The notes: generated from the sequence alone by a model not told the origin. A stretch of DNA of 35,019 bases from an uncultured Clostridia bacterium (GCA_945869905.1 CAMBQD010000001.1:1-35019), one strand, 5' to 3'; positions 1-8,323 are shown, counted from the first letter of the stretch. Numbers and translations: made by a program.

Positions 1-1
1 C

Positions 2-1696
2 TGCTTTACTGTTGAAAATCCTGAGCTGTGGTACACAAGGGAGCTGTCCCAAAGAGATAGGCAGCCTCTTTATACCATAGTTTTTGAAAGCAAGGAAGAA
101 AAGGTTGAGAAAAAAATAGGCCTGCGTTCCCTTTATCTTGACACAGGCGCAGACCAATACGGCAATAATTTCTGCTTTGTCCTAAACGGTGAAAAAATAT
201 TTGCCAAGGGTGCAAATCTTATTCCGTTTTCCGCAATATATGAGGACAGTGACAACAGCACCGTTGATTACTACCTTGACCTTGCCCAAAAATCAAACTT
301 TAATATAATCAGAATTTGGGGCGGCGGCAGCTATGCAGGTGATTACCTCATAAATCAGTGTGACGAAAGGGGTATACTTGTTTGGCAGGACTTTTGCTTT
401 GCCTGTCAAATGTATCCGTTTTACGAAAAAGAATTTACAGACAGTGTTTTGGCAGAGGTAAAGGCAAATGTAAAAAGGCTTACCACCCACCCAAGCCTTG
501 CACTGTGGTGCGGCAACAACGAGCTGGAGGTAATGTTCTCCTATCTGCCAAAGGGCACAAAGCTAATGGAGGCATATGAAAAATTCTTTTACCACACACT
601 GCCCGAATTTATCAGTGATTTGACAGATGCTTCATACATACCCACGTCACCGATAGGCAGTGCCTGCTTTAAGGAGTATTCCAGTGACAATGTAGGCGAC
701 ACTCATATGTGGAACGTATGGCACGGACTTAAAAAGCTTGATTACTACACCACAAGGTATTCACGCTTTCTGTCTGAATTCGGCTTGGAATCACTGCCGT
801 CAATGAAGGCCATTAAAACCTTTGCTCCGCCGGAGGAATACGACATAACCTCCCCCTGCTTTAACCGGCACCAAAAATGCCTTGGCGGTAATAAAAAGAT
901 GCTGTTTTATCTTACAGAGATGTTTGATTTTCCCAAGCATTTTCAGGATTTGCCATACCTTACAGGAATTGTGCAGGCTGAGTGCATAAAAAATGCAACA
1001 AACCATTTCAGGCAAAACAAGGGCAGGTGCAACGGCTCAATCTTTTGGCAGTTTAACGATGTATGGAACTGCCCAAGCTGGTCATCGGTGGATTTTGAGG
1101 GTGTACCAAAGGCACTTCAGTATAAGTCAAGGGAATTTTTTGCACCTGTTACGGTAAGCTGTAAAAAGGAAAAGGGCAAGGCGGTTATCTACGCCCATAA
1201 TGATACACTTAAGGAGGTAAATATCGACCTCACCCTTAAGCTGTATAACCCCGACAAAACCAAACAGTATAATATAACCCTTGCACCCAACAGCTGTAAG
1301 GCAGTTGACGAAATCGGCGTAAACAGTCAGTCAGTGCTTCAGCTTTGCTTTAACGGTGAGGTTATAACTGAAATATTCACCGCTCCGTCAAGTCTCCGTT
1401 TGAAAAAAGCAAATATCACTTCATCACTTGAGGGCAACAGCCTGACACTTAAAAGCGACACCTTTGCAAGTAACGTGTTTATCGACAGTGATGAAATTCC
1501 AAGTGACAATTATTTTTCACTGGCAAAGGGAGAGGAAAGGACGGTTACCTTTGATAAACCGCCGAAAAGCTACAGCATAACCTGTACAAACAATATTGAG
1601 TTTAAAAAATCCGGTATAAAGAAAAAGCTTTTCAGATTTTTCTACCGCCTTAATCCCGTAAACATAGCAAACTATTTTTACTACACCTATAACTAA
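2..1696 (+). CDS. Beta-mannosidase, GH2 family (5' end outside the window)
   Basis: The reading frame is open from base 2, so the start lies to the left; about 564 C-terminal codons are present. GH2 beta-mannosidases remove terminal beta-linked mannose from mannans or N-glycan cores. Visible family marks are the NGEKIFAKGANLIP stretch (bases ~187-230), RIWGGGSYA (~314-340), LVWQDFCFACQMYP (~378-418), WCGNNELE with the predicted acid/base Glu codon at 521-523, and SEFGLESLPS with the predicted nucleophile Glu codon at 776-778. The C-terminal part (from ~1140) is the beta-sandwich region typical of the family. No signal peptide can be judged because the N-terminus is missing. It ends just before a strong terminator. 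The family call is firm; exact substrate is inferred. Confidence 0.9.
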   Translation, partial: CFTVENPELWYTRELSQRDRQPLYTIVFESKEEKVEKKIGLRSLYLDTGADQYGNNFCFVLNGEKIFAKGANLIPFSAIYEDSDNSTVDYYLDLAQKSNFNIIRIWGGGSYAGDYLINQCDERGILVWQDFCFACQMYPFYEKEFTDSVLAEVKANVKRLTTHPSLALWCGNNELEVMFSYLPKGTKLMEAYEKFFYHTLPEFISDLTDASYIPTSPIGSACFKEYSSDNVGDTHMWNVWHGLKKLDYYTTRYSRFLSEFGLESLPSMKAIKTFAPPEEYDITSPCFNRHQKCLGGNKKMLFYLTEMFDFPKHFQDLPYLTGIVQAECIKNATNHFRQNKGRCNGSIFWQFNDVWNCPSWSSVDFEGVPKALQYKSREFFAPVTVSCKKEKGKAVIYAHNDTLKEVNIDLTLKLYNPDKTKQYNITLAPNSCKAVDEIGVNSQSVLQLCFNGEVITEIFTAPSSLRLKKANITSSLEGNSLTLKSDTFASNVFIDSDEIPSDNYFSLAKGEERTVTFDKPPKSYSITCTNNIEFKKSGIKKKLFRFFYRLNPVNIANYFYYTYN

Positions 1697-1698
1697 AC

Positions 1699-1729
1699 AA
1701 AACAGGCAGTCATTTGTACTGCCTGTTTT
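1699..1729. terminator. Bidirectional Rho-independent terminator
   Basis: A 12-bp stem (aaaacaggcagt / actgcctgtttt) with a 7-nt loop lies 2 nt after the beta-mannosidase stop and runs into a T tract. On the other strand it also serves the PadR operon that ends at 1742. Confidence 0.85.
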
Positions 1730-1741
1730 TGTATTTTATTA

Positions 1742-2218
1742 TTACGAACATACTCCCGTATTACTGCAACTAATTGTAAGTGTTCGATTTATTGTCTTTA
1801 CCGGTATACCCAATGAGTATTTTTTTATTGTAAAATTACCTGTTGCTTTTCTTCCGCTTTTTGATGAAGTAGCTGTTGTTACTTTCCAATTGCCGTTGTA
1901 TATGGTGTAAGACGTAGTTGCGTTTGTACAGGTAGCCGAGCTCCCTGTATAGTTAAACGTAGCTGTCAACTTAACAGCCCATTCCTTAACATTATTTGAA
2001 TTGTAATAGTTAGAATATTTTGTCTTACTTACCGTTGATGTTGAAAAAGCCGAAATTATACTCGTTTCAAATTCAGTAACAATATAACTTCCGTCTTCAA
2101 AATATTCAATACTTCTCTCTGTATTATCTGATAAATCCATTTCATCATTTGCTAATGCAGTAAAAGGAAATGTAAATAATGCAATCAATACTAAAAATAA
2201 AGTTACAAATCTTTTCAT
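1742..2218 (-). CDS. Small secreted protein of unknown function
   Basis: 158 aa from the chosen ATG at 2218. The start is chosen because it opens a clean signal peptide (MKRF then a hydrophobic run ending ALA-ND, cleavage about residue 22-24), has a GAG-type SD, and lies 1 nt after the upstream stop. An in-frame ATG at 2230 would add only four residues. The mature part is Ser/Thr/Tyr/Asn rich with repeated beta-strand-like stretches (KATGNFTIKK, NRTLTISC) and three Cys. It is the last gene of a PadR operon. I recognise the general look of exported proteins in gut Firmicutes that begin with an 'EYFEDGSYIVTE' segment, but know of no function. An envelope-stress or peptide-response role would be a guess. 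Confidence 0.7.
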   Translation of the reverse strand: MKRFVTLFLVLIALFTFPFTALANDEMDLSDNTERSIEYFEDGSYIVTEFETSIISAFSTSTVSKTKYSNYYNSNNVKEWAVKLTATFNYTGSSATCTNATTSYTIYNGNWKVTTATSSKSGRKATGNFTIKKYSLGIPVKTINRTLTISCSNTGVCS

Positions 2219-2219
2219 T

Positions 2220-2624
2220 TTATTTCTCATCGCCAATAACTTCTCCATAAACAACCCCTTCTTCCATTCCGTCAACAATATATCCCGGATGATAAATATC
2301 ATCAACAACCACTGTAAGTACTCCGACTGCCCATATAAATAACGCAATAATTATACCGGCTGTAATGGCATTTCGGATATTCATTCGTTTTTTTATTTTG
2401 CGCGTATCAGCATTCTCAATAAATCCTTTTGCTATTTTCTCTGCTTCGCCGAAATGTTCACGAACACTGTTTATACCATTGACGGAATTTTCTTCTATGT
2501 AATCATAAACATCATTTTTAAAATCGTTGATAAACTTTCTTTGGGTTTTGTGGTCGCAAATAAGATATGACTTGATTTCTCTTATATATCCTTTTATATC
2601 TTTATTTAACTGTTTATCTGTCAT
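2220..2624 (-). CDS. Small membrane protein of the DUF1700/DUF6120-like type
   Basis: 134 aa. The first ~80 residues are charged and helical (KDIKGYIREIKSYL, KRKFINDF-like, EHFGEAEKIAKGF) and resemble the N-terminal HAAS-type helical domain found in small proteins partnered with PadR regulators. A single membrane segment follows at about residues 88-110 (ITAGIIIALFIWAVGVLTVVV), with a short acidic tail. It overlaps the PadR stop by 4 nt (ATGA), so translation is coupled. In such pairs the membrane protein is usually thought to act with the PadR repressor; that role here is inferred. Family naming is from memory of similar proteins, not a search. Confidence 0.7.
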   Translation of the reverse strand: MTDKQLNKDIKGYIREIKSYLICDHKTQRKFINDFKNDVYDYIEENSVNGINSVREHFGEAEKIAKGFIENADTRKIKKRMNIRNAITAGIIIALFIWAVGVLTVVVDDIYHPGYIVDGMEEGVVYGEVIGDEK

Positions 2625-2971
2625 ATGTTATCGCAGTCCTCTTTTCTGTCAAGAATTTTGCTTATGCTCTTTGTAACTGAATCATAATCAGCAAGTATTT
2701 CCCTGTAATATTCTCTGCCGGCATCTTCAAGATGATAATATCTTCTCGTCCGTCGTACACCTACTTGCCGTGTATAATCGCTGATATATCCTGCCTCAGT
2801 TAATCGATATAGGATTGGATACAGCGACCCTTCAAGCATAGTGTAATCACCATCACTTTTTTCGGCAAAAGCCTGAGTAATTTGATAACCGTATAAATCC
2901 TCTTTGCTAAGCAGATATAAAACCAGCATCTCTGCTGTTCCTCTTTTAAAATTATCTGTGTTCTGTCCCAT
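2621..2971 (-). CDS. PadR-family transcriptional regulator
   Basis: 116 aa from ATG 2971, preferred over GTG 2980 because GGTGG lies 6 nt upstream. The winged-helix core is plain: EMLVLYLLSKEDLYGYQITQAF, then YPILYRLTEAGYISDYT and a wing with RRTRRYYHLEDAGREYY. The C-terminal helix is short, as in the small PadR subfamily. These proteins are dimeric repressors, often released by small hydrophobic ligands or cell-envelope antibiotics. It is first gene of an operon with the small membrane protein and the secreted protein, and divergent from the 3186 gene. A palindrome at 3044-3063 in the shared intergenic region is the best operator candidate. Confidence 0.88.
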   Translation of the reverse strand: MGQNTDNFKRGTAEMLVLYLLSKEDLYGYQITQAFAEKSDGDYTMLEGSLYPILYRLTEAGYISDYTRQVGVRRTRRYYHLEDAGREYYREILADYDSVTKSISKILDRKEDCDNI

Positions 2972-3000
2972 ATAGCCCACCGTTATTTTGCTTTAAATAA

Positions 3001-3029
3001 ATACTAACACATAATACCTTTTCTGTAAA
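3001..3029 (-). promoter_or_regulatory. Promoter of the PadR operon
   Basis: On the minus strand: TTTACA (3029-3024), 17-bp spacer, TAGTAT (3006-3001), about 30 nt before the PadR start. Confidence 0.55.
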
Positions 3030-3043
3030 TACTTTTTCTGCAA

Positions 3044-3063
3044 ATATATTGTTGACAATATAT
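3044..3063. promoter_or_regulatory. Palindromic operator candidate (PadR)
   Basis: Perfect inverted repeat atatattgt-tg-acaatatat. It covers the -35 box of the rightward promoter and lies just upstream of the leftward -35, a position from which one bound dimer could control both transcripts. Assignment to the adjacent PadR protein is inference. Confidence 0.5.
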
Positions 3064-3080
3064 AATGTTTGTGCTATTGT
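3052..3080 (+). promoter_or_regulatory. Promoter of the 3186-4718 gene pair
   Basis: TTGACA (3052-3057), 17-bp spacer, TATTGT (3075-3080). The predicted leader is about 100 nt, contains a second SD-like AGAGGTGG at 3108-3115, and ends in the true SD (AGGAG, 3175-3179). Confidence 0.6.
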
Positions 3081-3185
3081 TAAATAAAGGAACAATAACT
3101 GCAAAAAAGAGGTGGTATATTTCATAAAAAAACTATTAACTGTCCGCTATTTAACAAACCGACTGAATTTATACAGGAGATATCT

Positions 3186-4148
3186 ATGAAAAAGTTTCTA
3201 ATTAGTATAATGACAATTCTCATTATGTTTTTCCCAACAATTTCTGCTTATGCAAACACATATATTGTTGAAGATAAAACAGAAGCAAGCGAAGAAATTA
3301 TCGATTTGACGGCTAACTCTTCTAATTTTTTTCGTGAAACACAAACTTTTAATAAAAATAGCATTTCGGAATATATTAAATTACATCCAAGCCAAAAGTC
3401 AAAAATCGTTTCCGCTGTTAAAAACGGAAACGAAATATGTTCTTTGGTAAATTATGATTATTACATATCAGAAAAATATGACAAATACGGAAACGTAATA
3501 GATAGTCACTTAATGACAAAAGATGAAGTTGATATTTATAAAAACGAACTAAAAGAAAGAAGTGTCCCTTTTTATGTTTCTAATATGACCACAAAAGCAT
3601 ATGGCTTAATTGACAGTGATTTTGAAGAAAAGGGCAAGCTTTCAATTGGATTAGTAGTAACAAAAAATTCTGACAACACTTATACTGCATTTGGTAATGC
3701 AAAATGGAATACAACGTCAATTGTTGGAGGAGCAAATTATCCGGATGCAGCAGGAGCTGACTTTTTTTCTATCACTTGGGGTGGTAACGGTGAATTAAAA
3801 TGTACCAAAGCGAGTGCCAGTGGTTCATACAATAACGGTACATCAATATCAATAAGCAGAGCTAAATCAGACACATATAAAGGTTATTGTTGGCAATTTT
3901 TGGAAAAGAAAAGCGGCACAGGTTCTTGTATGAAAAATTTATCAGCAGAGGTAAACCTCAAAAAGACATACTCAAAAAACAGGAACAAAGAAACAAACGT
4001 TATTTGCACATATATACATACTTATTCTAAGGTTACAGGTTCTATTTCATTCAACGCAGGCAAAAATAATCTTGCAGGTGGAATTACATTAGGAACAACA
4101 GAAAAGCAATGGCAAATATCTTGTGACGTTAGTGGGGTAAAATACTAA
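3186..4148 (+). CDS. Secreted protein of unknown function
   Basis: 320 aa. A clear signal peptide (MKKFLISIMTILIMFF..., predicted cleavage AYA-NT near residue 23-24) and an AGGAG SD support the start. The mature protein has a charged N-terminal half and a C-terminal half rich in Gly/Ser/Asn/Lys with beta-type segments (GLVVTKNSDNTYTAFGNAKW, ADFFSITWGGNGELKC, ending QWQISCDVSGVKY). Five Cys occur, mostly in the C-terminal half. Base composition is clearly richer in A+T than the housekeeping genes further right, which suggests recent acquisition. It is followed after 3 nt by an anchored protein. I recognise no family or catalytic motif; a toxin, adhesin or antimicrobial role cannot be decided from sequence. 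Confidence 0.75.
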   Translation: MKKFLISIMTILIMFFPTISAYANTYIVEDKTEASEEIIDLTANSSNFFRETQTFNKNSISEYIKLHPSQKSKIVSAVKNGNEICSLVNYDYYISEKYDKYGNVIDSHLMTKDEVDIYKNELKERSVPFYVSNMTTKAYGLIDSDFEEKGKLSIGLVVTKNSDNTYTAFGNAKWNTTSIVGGANYPDAAGADFFSITWGGNGELKCTKASASGSYNNGTSISISRAKSDTYKGYCWQFLEKKSGTGSCMKNLSAEVNLKKTYSKNRNKETNVICTYIHTYSKVTGSISFNAGKNNLAGGITLGTTEKQWQISCDVSGVKY

Positions 4149-4151
4149 ATT

Positions 4152-4718
4152 ATGAAAAACAAAATTTTTATAATTGCTCCTATCTTTTTGTTAGTTGTCG
4201 GAATTATTTCTCTTGCTGTTTATCATAATTCATTGGTCGAAATAAAAGATGAGCAAAGTGCCTTGAACGCTATAAGCAAAACACAAAACATTAATAGCCT
4301 TACTGATATCAAAATCGTAGACAAAGAAAAATACTTAGGGATATTTGGTCAATACAATGAAGACAAAGTCGGTATATTCATTTTTGAAAATGATCCTCTA
4401 TTTCGCAATCGTTATAAGTATTTTGGTAAAACCATAACAAAAAAAGGCATTGGTGATTTTGAATATAAGGGTAATGATAATAACAAATCTCAATATATTT
4501 TAGCTGTTGATATTTGTACTGAAAACGATAAAAAATATTCAGATTTAAACATTGAAATATTTACAACAGATATAGACACAGGAGAAAAGACAGTTTTACA
4601 GCAAAATAAAGTGTCTTCATTTCCTTACTGCAATTTATTCTGCATTGAGCTTGATTATGAAAATGATTTTTATTTCGACTATGTGATATATGACGATAAC
4701 CAAAATATAGTTATATAA
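4152..4718 (+). CDS. Membrane-anchored protein of unknown function
   Basis: 188 aa. One N-terminal hydrophobic segment (residues ~4-25, IFIIAPIFLLVVGIISLAVY) without a clear cleavage site or lipobox, then a hydrophilic, acidic and Lys/Asn/Asp-rich extracytoplasmic domain. It starts 3 nt after the preceding stop and has no strong SD of its own (only GGGG 14 nt upstream), so coupled translation with the secreted protein is likely and a partner or immunity-like relation is conceivable. A+T rich like its neighbour. No family recognised. Confidence 0.65.
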   Translation: MKNKIFIIAPIFLLVVGIISLAVYHNSLVEIKDEQSALNAISKTQNINSLTDIKIVDKEKYLGIFGQYNEDKVGIFIFENDPLFRNRYKYFGKTITKKGIGDFEYKGNDNNKSQYILAVDICTENDKKYSDLNIEIFTTDIDTGEKTVLQQNKVSSFPYCNLFCIELDYENDFYFDYVIYDDNQNIVI

Positions 4719-4725
4719 AAAGATT

Positions 4726-4758
4726 AAACAGGACAGTTCATTTTGAACTGTCCTGTTT
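4726..4758. terminator. Bidirectional terminator between convergent genes
   Basis: Stem caggacagttca / tgaactgtcctg with a TTT loop, flanked by AAA and TTT, ending transcription of the 3186-4718 pair on the plus strand and of the PI-PLC-like gene on the minus strand. Confidence 0.85.
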
Positions 4759-4760
4759 TG

Positions 4761-5645
4761 TTATGACAGGTTTGTTGATACAATTTTTTCAACCAATTCT
4801 TTTGTGGGGAAATCCATATAAATCGTTCCGTAATATTTACTGCTGTCAAGTGGATAACCGATAAACTGAGGATTGATATATTCTGAATTATTATAAGGTC
4901 CCTTAAGTCCGCCGGCAGTTGACAGATAATTTATAACGTAGCTGCCGTCAAATGCCTTCATTGTGTCAAGGAAGGGCTTAATACACTCCCTCCACCTGGG
5001 CTCAGGCTTATATTTATACCTGTCCTGAACGGTAAAGGTCATCTGATTTTCTCCGCTGGTTTTCAGCACAAGGGGCTGTGGCTCTGCCACGGTTTGCTCC
5101 ACCCAGCCTGAAAAATCAATGCCTGTGTTCAAATCGTTATATTCCTTTTTGTCTGCTTTTTTGCAACGGCGGATAAGCACAATTTTACCCCTGCATTCAG
5201 ACATACTCGGTGCTCTGTTTTCCAAAAACCATTTGTCCTCATTGCCCTTTATGTAGGTGTTATACAGATTATCAAAGCATTTTTCCTGTTCCCTGCCGCT
5301 ATCATTTTTAAACTGAAAAACAATAGCCTCCGTGGGATTTCTGCTTAAAAAATTATAGCAGTGATTAAGCACGTCCTCCATATCCATATGTCTTGAAATA
5401 TGACTTGGGTTAACAAAGGCATTGCAAATACCGTGCACCATTGACAATCTGTTGCCCTTTGACTTAACACGGATATCAAGGCACCTGACGCCCAGATTTA
5501 ACTGCTCATAAATATTTCTGTCCTGACATTTGGCGAAGTAAGACAGCTGAACATACTGCGTTACGCAATCGTGGGTGCCTGCAAGGTTAAGGCTGAACAA
5601 ATCACGGCCGTCATCAATATCCTTCATCCAAGCTCTTAAATTCAT
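4761..5645 (-). CDS. Phosphatidylinositol-specific phospholipase C-like phosphodiesterase
   Basis: 294 aa from ATG 5645, chosen because GGTG lies about 8 nt upstream and the domain begins at once; frames from 5651 or 5696 are possible. PI-PLC X-domain marks are LNLAGTHD with His25, GVRCLDIRV (residues 52-60), and MVHG with His71, matching the two catalytic histidines of bacterial PI-PLC. Further blocks are PTEAIVFQFKND and GKIVLIRRC. Bacterial enzymes cleave phosphatidylinositol or GPI anchors, without calcium in the Bacillus type. No convincing signal peptide or lipobox is visible, unusual for a family that is mostly secreted, so the enzyme may act inside the cell or be exported by another route. 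The phosphodiesterase fold is well supported; the substrate is inferred. Confidence 0.82.
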   Translation of the reverse strand: MNLRAWMKDIDDGRDLFSLNLAGTHDCVTQYVQLSYFAKCQDRNIYEQLNLGVRCLDIRVKSKGNRLSMVHGICNAFVNPSHISRHMDMEDVLNHCYNFLSRNPTEAIVFQFKNDSGREQEKCFDNLYNTYIKGNEDKWFLENRAPSMSECRGKIVLIRRCKKADKKEYNDLNTGIDFSGWVEQTVAEPQPLVLKTSGENQMTFTVQDRYKYKPEPRWRECIKPFLDTMKAFDGSYVINYLSTAGGLKGPYNNSEYINPQFIGYPLDSSKYYGTIYMDFPTKELVEKIVSTNLS

Positions 5646-5740
5646 ATTCATCACCAAAATAAATATAACATTTTTAAATACCGATTGCAAATGCACAAAT
5701 TATAAATTATAATTAATATGTAATATGCCCTGCATATAAA

Positions 5741-5758
5741 TTTAACATAGATTTAACA
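5741..5758 (+). promoter_or_regulatory. Pho-box-like direct repeat upstream of the Na/Pi cotransporter
   Basis: Two identical TTTAACA hexamer/heptamer units start at 5741 and 5752, an 11-bp period, as PhoP-type regulators bind (TTAACA-like repeats in Bacillus). A possible -10 (TATATT, 5766-5771) lies 7 nt downstream, so the boxes would sit over the -35 region. Binding by the response regulator encoded at 7643 is inferred. Confidence 0.5.
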
Positions 5759-5864
5759 TAAATCGTATATTTTTTTAACTGCGGGCATTTACTATTAATG
5801 CAGGGTTTTGTCTGTTTTTTACATAGGCAATAAAGAATAATCCGAATGTATTAGAGGTAATCAT

Positions 5865-7631
5865 ATGACAATATTTGATTTGTTAACACTGCTTGGCGGT
5901 CTGGCAATGTTCCTGTTCGGTATGAGTGTAATGGGCGACAGCCTTGAAAAAGTCAGCGGCGGTAAGCTTGAAAGCATTTTGGAAAAAATGACGGACAACC
6001 GCATTAAAGGCGTACTGCTGGGCTTGGTCGTTACCGCAATTATACAATCCTCAGGTGCCGTAACCGTTATGGCAGTGGGCTTTGTAAACAGTGGAATTAT
6101 GGCTCTGCGTCAGGTAATCGGTATCATAATGGGTGCAAATATAGGCACAACCGTTACTGCATGGCTTTTGTCACTGACAGGCATTGAGGGCTCCAACATA
6201 TTTCTCCAGCTTCTCAAGCCCTCCTCCTTTGCGCCTGTTCTGGCATTTATAGGCATTGTTCTTTATATGTTCTCCAAAAATGATAAGAAAAAAAGTGTTT
6301 CCACCATTCTTATCGGCTTTGCCCTGCTTATGATTGGTATGGACACAATGAGCAGCTCCGTTGAGGGACTCAAAAACGTGCCGGAATTTACGGGAATACT
6401 TACCAAATTCACCAATCCTCTTTTAGGTGTAATTGCAGGCTTTTTGCTTACCACGGTTATGCAGAGCTCCTCTGCCTCTGTTGGTATACTTCAGGCGCTT
6501 TCAAGCACAGGCTCCGTTACTGTGGGTGCGGCATTTCCGATTATCCTTGGTCAAAACATCGGCTCCTGCACAACGGTTTTGCTGTCATCAATAGGTGCTA
6601 ATAAAAATGCCAAGCGTGCCGCCGGTGCACACCTTATGTTTAACGTGATCGGTGTACTTCTGGCAATGGCTTGCTTTTACGGTGCCAACGCTTTGTTTGA
6701 CCTACCGTTTTTTGACAAGGCTGTTAACCCTGCCGCTATTGCCATTATCCACTCTGTGTTCAATATTTTTGCAACGGTGGTTCTATTCCCCTTTGGCAAT
6801 CAGCTTGAAAAGCTTATGTGCGTGCTTATCAAGGATAAGCCGGAGGACAAGGCTCAGGCAGAAGCAAGCGAATCAGGTCTTGTTGACGAGCGTTTTATCA
6901 TTACTCCTTCATATGCACTTGAAAAGGTTAAGGAAAAATGCGACCAAATGGCTACACTGGCAAAAACAAATATTTCTATGAGCCTTGATTTTCTTAAGGT
7001 ATACAGCTCCTCCAAGGATGAAAAAATCCAGCAAAACGAAAAGCTGCTTGACAGGTATGAGGACGAGCTGGAAACCTATCTTGTAAAGATAAGTGCTCTT
7101 GATTTAGGCGTTACCGACTCAATGAGACTCAGCGAATATTCCCACGCAATAGGCAACTTTGAGCGTATCGGCGACTACGGTGTAAACATTCTTAAAACAA
7201 AAAGAAAAATGCACAAGGAGCATATCCATTTCACCGAAGACGCCAACAGGGAGCTTGACATTATGGGCAGGGCTGTTAAGGAAATTATTGAAAATTCCAC
7301 CACTGCCTTTATCAACGACGACGTGGAGCTGGCGCAGACAATCGAGCCCCTTGAGCAGGTAATTGACAACCTGAAGGCAGAGCTGAGGGCAAAGCACTCA
7401 AAGCGTATGAACGACGGTGAATGCACCATTGAAAACGGAATTTTATTTTTTGATATCATCAATGCCTTTGAGCGTATTGCAGACCACTGCTCAAATTTAG
7501 CCGTCTGCATAATTGAGCTTTCACAGGGCAGCTATCAAACCCACAGCTATCTTAAGGGCGTTAAAAATTCCGGCAACACCGGATTTATGAAAAGCTTTGA
7601 GGAATACCTTAATAAATACGCAATCAGATAA
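5865..7631 (+). CDS. Na+/phosphate cotransporter family protein with C-terminal PhoU-like domain
   Basis: 588 aa; SD AGAGGT before the ATG. The membrane part (to about residue 310) contains the two inverted PNaS repeats, each with the signature QSSGA (~residue 64) and QSSSAS (~residue 200), plus GANIGTT and GQNIGSC. It would import phosphate with sodium (NptA/YjbB class; some members are reported to export Pi). Residues ~340-560 are helical with PhoU-like blocks (YSHAIGNFERIGDYGVNI and FERIADHCSNLAVCI), which bind metal and sense or signal phosphate state. It heads an operon with a PhoB/PhoR-type two-component pair (11-nt gap), so it is probably both a target and a sensor branch of that system. 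Confidence 0.9.
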   Translation: MTIFDLLTLLGGLAMFLFGMSVMGDSLEKVSGGKLESILEKMTDNRIKGVLLGLVVTAIIQSSGAVTVMAVGFVNSGIMALRQVIGIIMGANIGTTVTAWLLSLTGIEGSNIFLQLLKPSSFAPVLAFIGIVLYMFSKNDKKKSVSTILIGFALLMIGMDTMSSSVEGLKNVPEFTGILTKFTNPLLGVIAGFLLTTVMQSSSASVGILQALSSTGSVTVGAAFPIILGQNIGSCTTVLLSSIGANKNAKRAAGAHLMFNVIGVLLAMACFYGANALFDLPFFDKAVNPAAIAIIHSVFNIFATVVLFPFGNQLEKLMCVLIKDKPEDKAQAEASESGLVDERFIITPSYALEKVKEKCDQMATLAKTNISMSLDFLKVYSSSKDEKIQQNEKLLDRYEDELETYLVKISALDLGVTDSMRLSEYSHAIGNFERIGDYGVNILKTKRKMHKEHIHFTEDANRELDIMGRAVKEIIENSTTAFINDDVELAQTIEPLEQVIDNLKAELRAKHSKRMNDGECTIENGILFFDIINAFERIADHCSNLAVCIIELSQGSYQTHSYLKGVKNSGNTGFMKSFEEYLNKYAIR

Positions 7632-7642
7632 CGAGGTAAATT

Positions 7643-8323
7643 ATGGAAAACAACGGGCTTGTATATATTGTTGAGGACGATACCTCCATACGTGAGCTTG
7701 AAATGTATGCCCTTAAAAATGCAAATTTTGACGTGGAGGGCTTTGAGGACTCAACAGAATTTAAAAAGGCTTTGGCGCAAAAAATTCCGGATATGGTTTT
7801 GCTGGATATTATGCTGCCCCAAAGCGACGGACTGCAGGTGCTTAATCAAATCCGTAACACACCTGTGTACAGTAATATCCCTGTTATAATGGTAACGGCA
7901 AAAACCGGCGAAATTGACGCAGTTAAAGGTCTTGATATGGGGGCAGACGATTATATCACAAAGCCCTTTGGAGTAATGGAGCTGGTGTCAAGGGTAAAGG
8001 CTGTTTTACGCAGAACAGAGAAAAAGACTAAGCCCGTGCTTGCCTATAAAAACATTGTGCTTGACGAGGGACGTCACACCGTGCTTGTTGACGATAACGA
8101 GGTTGAGCTTACATACAAGGAATATGAAATTCTTAAGCACCTGATAAGAAACAAGGGAATTGTACTGACCCGCGACAGGCTTATGGAAATTGTATGGGGA
8201 TACAACTTTGAGCAGGGCAACAGAACGGTTGATGTTCACATTCAGTCCCTGCGAAAAAAACTGGGCTCCGCCGGCGAGCATATAAAAACAATACGCAATG
8301 TGGGCTATAAGGTCGGTGATTAA
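7643..8323 (+). CDS. OmpR/PhoB-family response regulator (PhoP-like)
   Basis: 226 aa. Receiver domain in residues 1-120: acidic pair EDD near the N-terminus, phospho-acceptor Asp in MVLLDIMLP (~residue 55), Thr in MVTAKTG, Lys in DDYITKPFG. The winged-helix DNA-binding domain (~130-226) shows ELTYKEYEILKHL, the recognition region VDVHIQSLRKKLG and KTIRNVGYKV. SD GAGGT. The kinase gene begins directly after its stop codon. Position behind the PhoU-tailed transporter suggests it answers to phosphate, and the TTTAACA repeats at 5741 would then be an autoregulatory site. Confidence 0.92.
   Translation: MENNGLVYIVEDDTSIRELEMYALKNANFDVEGFEDSTEFKKALAQKIPDMVLLDIMLPQSDGLQVLNQIRNTPVYSNIPVIMVTAKTGEIDAVKGLDMGADDYITKPFGVMELVSRVKAVLRRTEKKTKPVLAYKNIVLDEGRHTVLVDDNEVELTYKEYEILKHLIRNKGIVLTRDRLMEIVWGYNFEQGNRTVDVHIQSLRKKLGSAGEHIKTIRNVGYKVGD

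Noticed and set aside
7119..7510. Minus-strand frames of 92 and 111 codons within the Na/Pi cotransporter
   Set aside because: They are codon-shadow frames opposite a well-supported gene, without SD.
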